A DNA stretch of 64,000 nucleotides from positions 1 through 64,000 of the forward strand of contig NZ_LYPF02000014.1 of the NCBI RefSeq assembly GCF_001661595.2, written 5' to 3'. The position numbers and the translations under genes were made by a program. Numbering within the stretch: the stretch's first letter is position 1; every line of letters begins with the position of its first letter. The notes beneath the pieces are model-generated. The model ran no database searches, had not been told where the DNA came from, and saw only the letters and a program-made list of their open reading frames with translations. This document shows positions 45,232 through 53,409 of the stretch, piece by piece. Source of the stretch: Crocinitomix algicola. Lineage in GTDB: Bacteria > Bacteroidota > Bacteroidia > Flavobacteriales_D > Crocinitomicaceae.

Positions 45232-47487
45232 ATGTTAAATTTTTTGTTTTCATATCGTTCTTTTTTAATGCTAATTTTTCTTGGTTGGCAAGTAAATGTT
45301 TTAGGACAGTCTTTTACTCAAATGATGGACTTTGCGGACGAAAAAGTAGCCGAAGGAGATTATTTCTACGCAATAAAATATTACCGTAAAGCAATGGAAA
45401 TAGATTCAAATTCTGTCATGGTTTTGTGGAAGTTTGCAGAGGCTCAACGGCGTTATAAAGACTATGAGAAAGCCGAGTTTTATTATCGTAAAGTATACAA
45501 TAAGGAAAATGGTTTAATCTATCCGATGAGTGTTTTTTGGTTAGCATCGATGGAAATGCAAAATGGCAAATATGCAGAGGCAATAAAGCATTGGAAATTG
45601 GCCAAAAAAACGTTTAAAAGAGAGCGAGAAGGGTATGCGTATAAAAAATCTCAGCAAGCATTTATAGCATGTTTGTGGGCGCAAAAGGCAATTGAAGATA
45701 CAAGTGGTTACATCGTTAATCCTTTACCGCAGCCGGTTAATTCTATAGATGCAGAACTCGCACCGATGATTTATGAAAATCAAATTTGGTTTACATCCCT
45801 TAAGGCAGATTCGATTAATTCTCGAGAAGAGGTTCATTCTGAGGATTATTCTCTCCAAATTTATTCCGCTGAATTGGAGGGAGATAGTTTTAATAACCTG
45901 AATGCAGTTAAAGGTGTTCAAGAAAAAGGAAAAAACTCAGCGAATGGTTCTGTTAGTCCAGATGGAAAACGTTTTTACTTTTCTCGTTGCAACGAAAATT
46001 TTGCGTGTAAAATATACGTCGGAAAATTAGTGGATGGTAAAGTCAAAGACCTCGATAGCCTAGGGGAAATTATCAATCAACCTGAAAAAATAACCACAAT
46101 GCCCCATAGCACCATTATTAATGGAGTGGAATATTTATTTTTTGTTTCAAATCGTGATAAGTCATTTGGTGGTTTAGATATCTGGTATAGCCAAGTTAAA
46201 AACGGCAATCAATACGGTACTCCAGTTAACTTAGGGAAGCGAATAAATTCTTTAGATGATGAGGTGTCACCATTCTTTGATACCCTAAATCAGAAACTTT
46301 ATTTTAGTTCGAGCTGGTGGGAAGGCTTCGGAGGAATGGATATATTTGAATCAAATTACAAGGATGGAAACTTCGAAAATCCAAAGAACCTAGGAATTCC
46401 TATAAACTCTTCACAAAATGATACTTACTTTATCATTGATCAAAAAAAAGGTGAATTTTATTATTCTTCAAATCGAGTAGGAGTTAAGTATGTAAAAAAC
46501 CCAACCTGTTGCAATGATATTTTTAAGGCAAGTAAAAAGATTCTACCACCGCCAACTCGCTTTGAAACACTGACAGAATTAAATAGTAAATTACCAGTAA
46601 CATTATTCTTTCATAATGACGAACCCAATCCAAAAACAAGAGATACATCAACTCATTTAACGTATATCGAAACATATGAAAGTTATATCGGATTAGAGAA
46701 TAAGTATAAAAGAGAGTATGCAAAAGGATTGTCGAGCGATGAAGCGGAAGATGCAAAGGAAGATATTGATGATTTTTTTACAGAATTTGTAGCACAAGGG
46801 GTACGAGATTTAGAAGAGTTTATTCGATTGCTTGTAGTTGAACTAGAACGAGGATATCAAATTGAAGTGACTGTAAAAGGATTTGCCAGCCCATTAGCAA
46901 AGACGGACTATAACGTTAACTTAACGAAAAGAAGAATTGCGAGTCTTATCAATTATCTTGAAGTCTATGAGGATGGAAAAATTAAGCCGTACCTGAATAA
47001 TAATGCAGAAAATGGAGGTTCTCTTTCCTTTGTTCAAATACCCTTTGGAGAGTATACTGCTGATGCACTGGTCAGTGATAATGTCAACGATCAAAAAAAT
47101 TCAGTTTACAGCAGAAAAGCAGCGTTGGAACGAAAAATTGAAATTCAAAGTGTGAGCTTTATAAATCAAGATTCTTCTTATGCTAAATTGACCTTTGATA
47201 ATCAAATTCATGACTTTGGTAAAGTAAACCAAGGCGAGAAATTGAGGCATCAATTTTCTTTCACTAATTCAGGTGAGGAATGGTTGTTAATTGAATCCTT
47301 AGAAGCAGATTGTAGTTGCATTACTTATTCCCTAAGCCAAAATAAATTAGCACCGGGTGAAACTGCTTCCATCATCGTTTCATGGGATACGAATGGTTTG
47401 AACGGAAAACAAATCCGTCAAATAAAAATCATTGCCAATGTCGAAAATAAAGGGAAAGAAATTGCAGTAACAGCTGAGGTTGAGTAA
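45232..47487 (+). CDS. TPR-PD40-OmpA-like-DUF1573 outer-membrane protein
   Basis: 751 residues from the ATG at 45232; a GTG nine codons earlier overlaps sprF and is less likely. Signal peptide (LIFLGWQVNVLGQ). TPR repeats at about 25-150 (DYFYAIKYYRKAMEID, DYEKAEFYYRKVYN). WD40-like PD40 repeats at 175-400 (SPDGKRFYFSR, NGVEYLFFVSNRD). A divergent OmpA-type domain near 530-590 (YQIEVTVKGFASPLAKTDYNVNLTKRRI). C-terminal DUF1573 Ig-like domain at 645-751 (HDFGKVNQGEKLRHQFSFTNSG, EADCSC). Combines peptidoglycan-binding and PorE-like architecture; operon partner of sprF. Confidence 0.82.
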   Translation: MLNFLFSYRSFLMLIFLGWQVNVLGQSFTQMMDFADEKVAEGDYFYAIKYYRKAMEIDSNSVMVLWKFAEAQRRYKDYEKAEFYYRKVYNKENGLIYPMSVFWLASMEMQNGKYAEAIKHWKLAKKTFKREREGYAYKKSQQAFIACLWAQKAIEDTSGYIVNPLPQPVNSIDAELAPMIYENQIWFTSLKADSINSREEVHSEDYSLQIYSAELEGDSFNNLNAVKGVQEKGKNSANGSVSPDGKRFYFSRCNENFACKIYVGKLVDGKVKDLDSLGEIINQPEKITTMPHSTIINGVEYLFFVSNRDKSFGGLDIWYSQVKNGNQYGTPVNLGKRINSLDDEVSPFFDTLNQKLYFSSSWWEGFGGMDIFESNYKDGNFENPKNLGIPINSSQNDTYFIIDQKKGEFYYSSNRVGVKYVKNPTCCNDIFKASKKILPPPTRFETLTELNSKLPVTLFFHNDEPNPKTRDTSTHLTYIETYESYIGLENKYKREYAKGLSSDEAEDAKEDIDDFFTEFVAQGVRDLEEFIRLLVVELERGYQIEVTVKGFASPLAKTDYNVNLTKRRIASLINYLEVYEDGKIKPYLNNNAENGGSLSFVQIPFGEYTADALVSDNVNDQKNSVYSRKAALERKIEIQSVSFINQDSSYAKLTFDNQIHDFGKVNQGEKLRHQFSFTNSGEEWLLIESLEADCSCITYSLSQNKLAPGETASIIVSWDTNGLNGKQIRQIKIIANVENKGKEIAVTAEVE

Positions 47488-47490
47488 TTT

Positions 47491-47910
47491 TTAAAACTCT
47501 TCAGTTCCCTTAATCACAATAGATTCATCAGAGTTCATCAAGACGGTTCGAATCTTATAGCCTTCTGGTCGTTCAACTAGAACAATACGCTCGTAAACTT
47601 TCCCAATCTCAGGAATATCGAATGTATAACTGAAACGAACGCGTTCAATACCGTTGTCTATTTTTTTATTAAACCCTGATTCTTTTACTCGGTTAGTTTG
47701 AGGTCCCCAGCCATCAACAATTGAAAGAAATCCATGCCATTCATCTTTTGTAACATCTTCCAAATCGGCTAAATTGTTAACGATATAATCATAGTCTCTT
47801 TCATCTAATTTTTGATGAAATTCATCCGCAACTTTTTCTGCTTGCTCCGTCGAACAACTAAAAGTGATAACGCTAAGGGCTATAAACCCTAGAAGTTTAA
47901 TAGTTTTCAT
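47491..47910 (-). CDS. DUF4019-like lipoprotein
   Basis: 139 residues. Lipoprotein signal (LLGFIALSVITFSC, cysteine at 19). The mature part (DEFHQKLDERDYDYIVNNLADL, WHGFLSIVDGWGPQTNRV) resembles DUF4019 proteins. Convergent with the OmpA-like gene (3-base gap). A -7 element is 26 bases upstream. Function unknown. Confidence 0.65.
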   Translation of the reverse strand: MKTIKLLGFIALSVITFSCSTEQAEKVADEFHQKLDERDYDYIVNNLADLEDVTKDEWHGFLSIVDGWGPQTNRVKESGFNKKIDNGIERVRFSYTFDIPEIGKVYERIVLVERPEGYKIRTVLMNSDESIVIKGTEEF

Positions 47911-47935
47911 GTTTCTTTTTTTGGTTATTGTAAGT

Positions 47936-47943
47936 CAAATCTA
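47936..47943 (-). promoter_or_regulatory. Bacteroidota -7 element before the DUF4019-like gene
   Basis: Minus strand reads TAGATTTG, 25 bases before the start codon. Confidence 0.4.
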
Positions 47944-48052
47944 AATATTTTTTAATTCGATTTACAACTTTCGGCGGAAAGAAACCTTGATAATCAAGAT
48001 GTACACTTGTTAATTAATTGTGAAATGAACCTTTCTATTGAAAGATTGTATT

Positions 48053-48060
48053 TATTTTTG
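48053..48060 (+). promoter_or_regulatory. Bacteroidota -7 element of the sigma-redoxin operon
   Basis: TATTTTTG ends one base before the ATG at 48062 and 4 bases before a second ATG at 48065; TTTC lies 17 bases upstream. A leaderless mRNA beginning at the 48065 codon would fit best. Confidence 0.45.
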
Positions 48061-48061
48061 A

Positions 48062-49099
48062 ATGATGCATATTCAAAATAAATATTTGAAGGTATACCTA
48101 GTGATTTTCGGGCTATTCGTATTGAGCTTTAATTCCGTTTTTGGCCAAGGGGGGAGTTTGACACCTTTTGATTTAAAAGAGGCTTATTTGGAGAGACGGG
48201 CCTATTTTGAACGTGATGGAACCAAAGAATTTAACCCTTCGCAAAAAGCAGAATTGGAGGGTATGGTTAAACGGTTGGAATTGAATGCGCCAAATTCTTA
48301 TGAGTATCATTTTGTAAAATATATTCACGCGAACTATAGTGGGCCTGGAATGGAAAGCTTATTAAGGGCGTACGAACTTAAACCGGATGAAAAAGAGGTC
48401 AAAATTGCTTTATTTGGATATTATGAATTAACGAATCAAGCCAGTAAATCTAAAGCTTTTGCTGCAGCGGTTTTAAATCGAATTTCTCCACTTCAACGTA
48501 AATATTATCAAGATGTTCTCCGCTTTACAAATCAAAAGTATCTCGTAATGAGTGGTGAGGATGATGCTTTGGTGGCCTTAGCTTTGATACGTTCGGGACA
48601 GGTTAATCAAAACGTTCAGATTATTAACCTGGATTTTTTGGTGAATGACAAGTATAAAAATCAAATTTTACAACAGATGGGCCTTCCATCAGTTCCGTTT
48701 AAAGGAAATGAAAGTAATTTTCTAGCTACAGTTTTGAAATCGAATAAAGAAAAAATAGCCGTTTCTACAACTGTAAGCCAAAAGTATTTGTCAAAAATGG
48801 CGGAACACATTTTTATTACCGGTTTATCCTACCAATATAATGCTAGCGGACAATTAGAGATTTTGCAGCACTTTTGGTCTGAGAATCAAAACTATTTGGA
48901 AAAGATTCAATTGTCGTCAAAGCAAGATAAAAGATTGTATCAAAATTACTTACCACCATTATTGACCTTGTATAAAATAGAGTTATTGAATGGCAATGAA
49001 CATAAAAAGTTAAAAAAGGCAATTGTATTATTTGCAGAAAAAGTAGGTAAACTATCTGCGGTTGAAGAAGTGTTAAAGGCGTACGAACAAATTGAATGA
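48062..49099 (+). CDS. Exported helical repeat protein, first gene of the sigma-factor operon
   Basis: 345 residues, or 344 if the second of two adjacent ATG codons is used. Signal peptide (VYLVIFGLFVLSFNSVFGQ). The rest is almost all alpha-helical with TPR-like spacing (SLLRAYELKPDEKEVKIALFGYYEL) but no canonical TPR consensus over its length. Its last 4 bases overlap the sigma-factor start (ATGA), so expression is coupled. A periplasmic sensor or cargo role is only a guess. Confidence 0.75.
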   Translation: MMHIQNKYLKVYLVIFGLFVLSFNSVFGQGGSLTPFDLKEAYLERRAYFERDGTKEFNPSQKAELEGMVKRLELNAPNSYEYHFVKYIHANYSGPGMESLLRAYELKPDEKEVKIALFGYYELTNQASKSKAFAAAVLNRISPLQRKYYQDVLRFTNQKYLVMSGEDDALVALALIRSGQVNQNVQIINLDFLVNDKYKNQILQQMGLPSVPFKGNESNFLATVLKSNKEKIAVSTTVSQKYLSKMAEHIFITGLSYQYNASGQLEILQHFWSENQNYLEKIQLSSKQDKRLYQNYLPPLLTLYKIELLNGNEHKKLKKAIVLFAEKVGKLSAVEEVLKAYEQIE

Positions 49100-49683
49100 A
49101 GCTCTTTAAAAAAGACTATAAAGCATACAGTGACGAGGATTTGATGCGCTTTTTTTTAAAGGGTGATAGGAAAGCTTTTGAGCAAATTTATGACAGGTAC
49201 GAAAAGTATATGATCAACTTTTTTTACCGAAAATTATGGAGTGATAGAGAAAAAGCTAGTGATTTTACACACGATTTATTTACAAAATTAATTGATAATC
49301 CAAAAGCTTTTGATCCAAGTAGATCATTCAAAACATGGTTGTTTTCACTGGCAAACAACATGTGTAAAAATGAATATAAAAAACAAGAGATAAGAAAACC
49401 AACATCCTATGATATTCCAGAAGGAGTGGATCCAAAATCAGGAACTGTACTTCCAGATAGTCAGGTGGATAAAAATAATTTTAACGAACAATTAAAAACA
49501 GAATTAGATAAATTAAATGAAAAACACCGTCAAGTTTTTATGTTGAGGCACTTTGAAGGATTGTCTTTGAAAGAAATTGCTGAAATATTGGAAATCAATA
49601 ATGGTACAGTGAAATCAAGGTTGCATTTTGCCACAAAAACGCTAGCATCAAAACTTGAAGTTTACAGAAAAACCTTGACCTAA
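49096..49683 (+). CDS. ECF-type RNA polymerase sigma factor
   Basis: 195 residues. Sigma region 2 at about 10-85 (FLKGDRKAFEQIYDRYEKYM, FTHDLFTKLIDNP, FKTWLFSLANNMCKNEYK) and region 4 at about 135-190 (LNEKHRQVFMLRHFEGLSLKEIAEILEINNGTVKSRLHFA). Directs transcription of a stress or envelope regulon. Coupled upstream to the exported protein and followed 12 bases later by a membrane anti-sigma-like protein. Confidence 0.93.
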   Translation: MKLFKKDYKAYSDEDLMRFFLKGDRKAFEQIYDRYEKYMINFFYRKLWSDREKASDFTHDLFTKLIDNPKAFDPSRSFKTWLFSLANNMCKNEYKKQEIRKPTSYDIPEGVDPKSGTVLPDSQVDKNNFNEQLKTELDKLNEKHRQVFMLRHFEGLSLKEIAEILEINNGTVKSRLHFATKTLASKLEVYRKTLT

Positions 49684-49694
49684 GGGATTAAAAA

Positions 49695-50660
49695 ATGAAT
49701 GCGATGACGAAAGAAGTTGAAGATATCATCCGAGAAAAAGCCTTTTTTGAACTGACTCCAGAAGAGCTTATTTTGATTAAGGAGTTCGCTCAAGATGAGG
49801 AGGAATATGCCAATATGAAATGGTTTCTCGATGAAACCAAAGCAACCTTTGATGCTGATAAGATTGAAGCGCCTAAAGTGTTGAAAGGAAAGGTGATGTC
49901 TCACCTAACTTCTACCCTTAAAAAGAAAGGATATTGGCTCAATAGTGTTGGGGTGTTTTTAATGCCTGAAGGTAAGCCGATGTTAAAAAAGCCGGCATTT
50001 CAACTTGGAATCGCAGCGGTGGCAATTCTTGGATTTCTTTTCCTTTATGATAATTCAAATGAGCTTTACCAAGAAACAATGGTACAAAATGTGGTTGAAG
50101 AAAAAAATGCTGAACAACCACATGTTCCTGCAGGAAAAGAGGAAAATTTTGAGGAAGTTGAAAATGAAAGAGATCAACAAGAGATGGCAATAAAGGAAGA
50201 AGTAGATGATGAGCAACTCGAAATTGTTGACGATTTATCAAAAGCTTCCAACGAAAAAATAGTACGTGATGAACCAATTTTACAAGAAGAATTGGTTGTA
50301 GAAACAGAAGAAGATGAAGTGCAAGAAGTCGTAGCCGATGAGGTGAACATGAACCGAATGGATTATAGTTTTGATTCACCCCAGACCGATGATATTTATG
50401 TCCCTGAAAAAGAACTTAGCCCAAGTGTAATGGATTCGAATAGTGTTATTGCCAATACATACGCTCAACCAACAACAACTTTATCAAGTACGTATAATAC
50501 AGTTCCTGAAAATGCAGACCTTTCTTTTTCAGAAGTTACTGCGGTAAGAGCCAAAAAAAGTATGAACGCTGAGGCTAAGGCGAGCGAAGAAATCTTACCA
50601 AAAAGCCTACATATTAATGCTACAAAAGAACTTAACCTTTTATTTTTTACTGAAAAATGA
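49695..50660 (+). CDS. Membrane anti-sigma-like protein
   Basis: 321 residues. Cytosolic part at 1-100 (ELTPEELILIKEFAQDEEEYANMKW) in the position and size expected for a sigma-binding domain, one membrane helix at 101-118 (AFQLGIAAVAILGFLFLY), then a 200-residue, strongly acidic and probably disordered outer domain. No zinc-binding HxxxCxxC motif is seen. The call as anti-sigma factor rests on the gene order after an ECF sigma and on topology. Its stop overlaps the next start by 4 bases. Confidence 0.7.
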   Translation: MNAMTKEVEDIIREKAFFELTPEELILIKEFAQDEEEYANMKWFLDETKATFDADKIEAPKVLKGKVMSHLTSTLKKKGYWLNSVGVFLMPEGKPMLKKPAFQLGIAAVAILGFLFLYDNSNELYQETMVQNVVEEKNAEQPHVPAGKEENFEEVENERDQQEMAIKEEVDDEQLEIVDDLSKASNEKIVRDEPILQEELVVETEEDEVQEVVADEVNMNRMDYSFDSPQTDDIYVPEKELSPSVMDSNSVIANTYAQPTTTLSSTYNTVPENADLSFSEVTAVRAKKSMNAEAKASEEILPKSLHINATKELNLLFFTEK

Positions 50661-51229
50661 TACAAACTAAATTGATAATTTCCGTCTTTCTTTCAAGCTT
50701 ATTGACATTAAGTTGCTCAACTAATGAAAATAAAAAAGCGAATAATCCTAAAGATTCAGAAACTGAGGTAACATCATTTGAACGAAATCCGAAAGATATT
50801 GTAACCGTTGATGATGTAAAGCTAGAGGTCTATGATTTTGAAAATTTTGAACCGTTCACAAAGCAAATGGACAACAAAATTCACATCATCAATTTTTGGG
50901 CCACTTGGTGTATTCCTTGTGTTAAGGAATTGCCTTACTTCGAACAATTATCGGAAAAGTATCCGACAGTTGAAATTTTACTAGTGAGTATGGATTTTTC
51001 AACAAAAATTGAATCAGATTTAATCCCTTTTATCCAAAAAAACAAGTTAAAATCAGAAGTAATAATGTTGCATGAGCCAGACGGTAATTCTTGGATTCCA
51101 AAGATTGACCCTAACTGGTCAGGGGCAATACCAGCAACTATAATTTATAAGAATGAAAAGGTGAAATTCTACGAGCAATCTTTTACCTTTGAGGAATTAG
51201 AAACCGAATACTTAAAATTTACAAAATGA
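50657..51229 (+). CDS. TlpA/ResA-like thiol redoxin, lipoprotein
   Basis: 190 residues. Lipoprotein signal (VFLSSLLTLSC) then a thioredoxin fold with INFWATWCIPCVKELPYF (CxxC redox pair) and a cis-proline region GAIPATIIY. Acts as a periplasmic or outer-membrane-tethered thiol-disulfide oxidoreductase. Overlaps both neighbours by 4 bases (ATGA), so it is firmly part of the operon. Confidence 0.88.
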   Translation: MIQTKLIISVFLSSLLTLSCSTNENKKANNPKDSETEVTSFERNPKDIVTVDDVKLEVYDFENFEPFTKQMDNKIHIINFWATWCIPCVKELPYFEQLSEKYPTVEILLVSMDFSTKIESDLIPFIQKNKLKSEVIMLHEPDGNSWIPKIDPNWSGAIPATIIYKNEKVKFYEQSFTFEELETEYLKFTK

Positions 51230-51909
51230 AACAAATTAAATATTTAGCATTTGCTTTGCCATTCACATTCTTCGCTTGTGGAAGCGGTGAAAATACAGAA
51301 ACGTCAACCGAAGAGGTAGATACAGTAGCGGTTACCGAAGAAGTTGAAGAAGAGATAGAAGAAGAAGTCGTGTCAGGGTACTCAGTTGGAGACATGGCGA
51401 CAGATTTCTCATTAATGAATATTGACGATGAGATGGTATCTTTAGCGGATTTTCCTGAGGCAAAAGGTTATATCGTTACCTTTACTTGTAATCACTGTCC
51501 ATATGCCATCGCTTATGAAGACCGCATTATTGCACTGGACAAAAAGTATAAAGAACTTGGATACCCAGTGATCGCAATCAATCCGAATAATCCTGAAATT
51601 GCAGAAGATGATAGCTTTGATAAGATGAAAGTTAGAGCACAGGAAAAAGGCTTCACCTTTCCATATTTGTTTGATGAAGGACAAAAAATCTACCCTCAGT
51701 ATGGAGCAACAAAAACGCCGCACATGTTTGTATTGGAAAAAACTGAGGAAGGAAATCGTGTAGCTTACATCGGAACGATAGATGATAATTATGAAGATGA
51801 GTCAGCAGTTACAGAACGTTACGTTGAGGATGCTGTGGATGCTTTGCTGAAAGGTGAACAACCAGCGGTAACAGAAACAAAAGCTATTGGATGCTCTATT
51901 AAGGCATAG
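51226..51909 (+). CDS. AhpC/TSA-type thioredoxin-like lipoprotein
   Basis: 227 residues. Lipoprotein signal (FALPFTFFAC) followed by an acidic linker of about 30 residues rich in Glu, and a redoxin domain with VTFTCNHCPYAIAYEDRI (CxxC), FPYLFDEG and GATKTPHMFVLE. Resembles the periplasmic/secreted thioredoxin family that carries CNHCPY. It is the last gene of the operon and is followed by a clear terminator. Confidence 0.85.
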   Translation: MKQIKYLAFALPFTFFACGSGENTETSTEEVDTVAVTEEVEEEIEEEVVSGYSVGDMATDFSLMNIDDEMVSLADFPEAKGYIVTFTCNHCPYAIAYEDRIIALDKKYKELGYPVIAINPNNPEIAEDDSFDKMKVRAQEKGFTFPYLFDEGQKIYPQYGATKTPHMFVLEKTEEGNRVAYIGTIDDNYEDESAVTERYVEDAVDALLKGEQPAVTETKAIGCSIKA

Positions 51910-51930
51910 ATAATTAAGACACTAAATGGA

Positions 51931-51960
51931 ACCCGATACCTAATGGTGTCGGGTTTTTTA
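51931..51960 (+). terminator. Terminator of the sigma-redoxin operon
   Basis: Stem ACCCGATACC / GGTGTCGGGT (one G-T pair), loop TAAT, then six T residues. Confidence 0.85.
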
Positions 51961-52032
51961 TTGGATAAAGACAGGAGATTAGAAGAATTGCCTATCTTTA
52001 AATTTTCATTGACTAATAAAAATCAGTTCAGC

Positions 52033-53271
52033 ATGCAAGACAAAATTAAATGCCCAAATTGTGGGCATCAGTTTGATGTAGAGGAAGCTTTATCCGGTAA
52101 AATAGAAGAACAATACCGCAAAGAGTTTGAGGAAAAGGTAGCTGCCAATGCCCAAAAATTTAAATTGGAAAAAGAGAAGTTAGCGCTTGAACGAGAGAAA
52201 TTTCTGAAAGCGAAAGAAAGGGAGAATGAACTGTTTCAGGAAAAATTGAATGAAAAGATAAAAGAAGAAGCGAAAAAGATTGAAAAGAGCACCTTGGAAT
52301 CGTATGAGGAAAAATTAAAATCACTTGCAGAAGAGAATGAAAAAAAGAAGGCGGAAAATCGTCTTCTACGAGAAAAAGAAGTCGCCCTTTTGAAAAAAGA
52401 AAATGAACTCAAGGAAAAGACAGAGGAACTTACGTTGAATATCGAAAAACAATTACTTGAAAAACAACAAGAAATTGAGAATAAGGCGAGAGCGAAGGAA
52501 AGAGAAAACTTTGAATTGGAAAAAGTTAAACTCTTAAAACAAATTGAGGATAATAAAAAGCTAGCTGAAGAAATGAAGCGGAAGGCTGAACAAGGTTCCA
52601 TGCAATTGCAAGGAGAGGTACAAGAGTTAGCGCTAGAAGAGTTGTTAAGAACGACATATCCTTTTGATCAAATTACGGAAGTACCTAAAGGAGTTAGAGG
52701 TGCGGATTCAATTCAAACAGTTGTTAACTCAAGGCAAGAAGTATGTGGTTCAATTGTATACGAAAGCAAAAGAACAAAACATTTCGCCAATGATTGGATT
52801 GATAAACTAAAACAGGATCAAATTCAATGTAAAGCAGATATTGCTGTTATTGTAACAGAGACCTTTCCCTCAGATATGGACCGTTTCGGTGAAAAAAATG
52901 GGGTATGGATTTGTGGATATCATGAAGTTAAAAGCCTTTCTTTTGTTTTACGAGAAATGTTGCTTAAAATGCATTCTGTAAAATCCGCAGAGGATAACAA
53001 AGGGGATAAAATGGAATTACTTTACAATTATTTAACAAGTAACGAGTTTGTCCAAAACATTAACCGAATAGTGGAGAATTATGACGGAATGGTGCAACAA
53101 CTTAACAGTGAAAAGAAAGCAATGCACAAAATATGGAAAATGAGAGAGAAACAAATCTGGGCCGTTCAGGAAAATGTTTCTGCTTTATTTGGTTCGATAA
53201 AAGGGATTGCTGGAAACGCATTAACGACAGCAGCTTCGCTCGAATTACCGGATTCAGAAATAGAAGATTAA
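52033..53271 (+). CDS. DUF2130 protein: zinc-ribbon-like start, long coiled coil, nuclease-like end
   Basis: 412 residues from the ATG at 52033; an earlier in-frame ATG at 51943 lies inside the terminator and is rejected. Residues 1-15 have a CPNCGH knuckle. Residues 20-200 are a highly charged Glu/Lys coiled coil. From about 205 on comes the DUF2130 domain (ALEELLRTTYPFDQI, GADSIQTVVN, IVYESKRTKHFANDWIDKLKQDQ). The ESK in that strand fits the E-x-K of a PD-(D/E)xK nuclease fold (inference). Role unknown; it would act in the cytosol. Confidence 0.8.
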   Translation: MQDKIKCPNCGHQFDVEEALSGKIEEQYRKEFEEKVAANAQKFKLEKEKLALEREKFLKAKERENELFQEKLNEKIKEEAKKIEKSTLESYEEKLKSLAEENEKKKAENRLLREKEVALLKKENELKEKTEELTLNIEKQLLEKQQEIENKARAKERENFELEKVKLLKQIEDNKKLAEEMKRKAEQGSMQLQGEVQELALEELLRTTYPFDQITEVPKGVRGADSIQTVVNSRQEVCGSIVYESKRTKHFANDWIDKLKQDQIQCKADIAVIVTETFPSDMDRFGEKNGVWICGYHEVKSLSFVLREMLLKMHSVKSAEDNKGDKMELLYNYLTSNEFVQNINRIVENYDGMVQQLNSEKKAMHKIWKMREKQIWAVQENVSALFGSIKGIAGNALTTAASLELPDSEIED

Positions 53272-53379
53272 GATTGCGTATCAAATAAAATATTCTATAA
53301 AATGTTGTTCTTAAACTATTCTATGTTTTCATAACAGATTGGTAACGTTCTGTTTTCAATAAGAAAACACCTTTGCTTG

Positions 53380-53387
53380 TAAATTTG
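53380..53387 (+). promoter_or_regulatory. Bacteroidota -7 element before the GH3 gene
   Basis: TAAATTTG with TTTC 22 bases upstream, 22 bases before the ATG. Confidence 0.5.
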
Positions 53388-53409
53388 TCATACACTAATA
53401 TATTCAGCT

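Noticed and set aside
49939-50379. Minus-strand frame of 146 codons inside the anti-sigma-like gene
   Set aside because: Leu/His-rich shadow of an acidic coding stretch; no start signals or motifs.
51943-52032. N-terminal extension of the DUF2130 gene from an ATG at 51943
   Set aside because: It starts inside the terminator hairpin of the previous operon, and the zinc-knuckle N-terminus begins at the ATG at 52033.
52236-52601. Minus-strand frame of 121 codons inside the DUF2130 gene
   Set aside because: It is the antisense of a Glu/Lys coiled coil, giving a Ser/Phe-rich product without family features.
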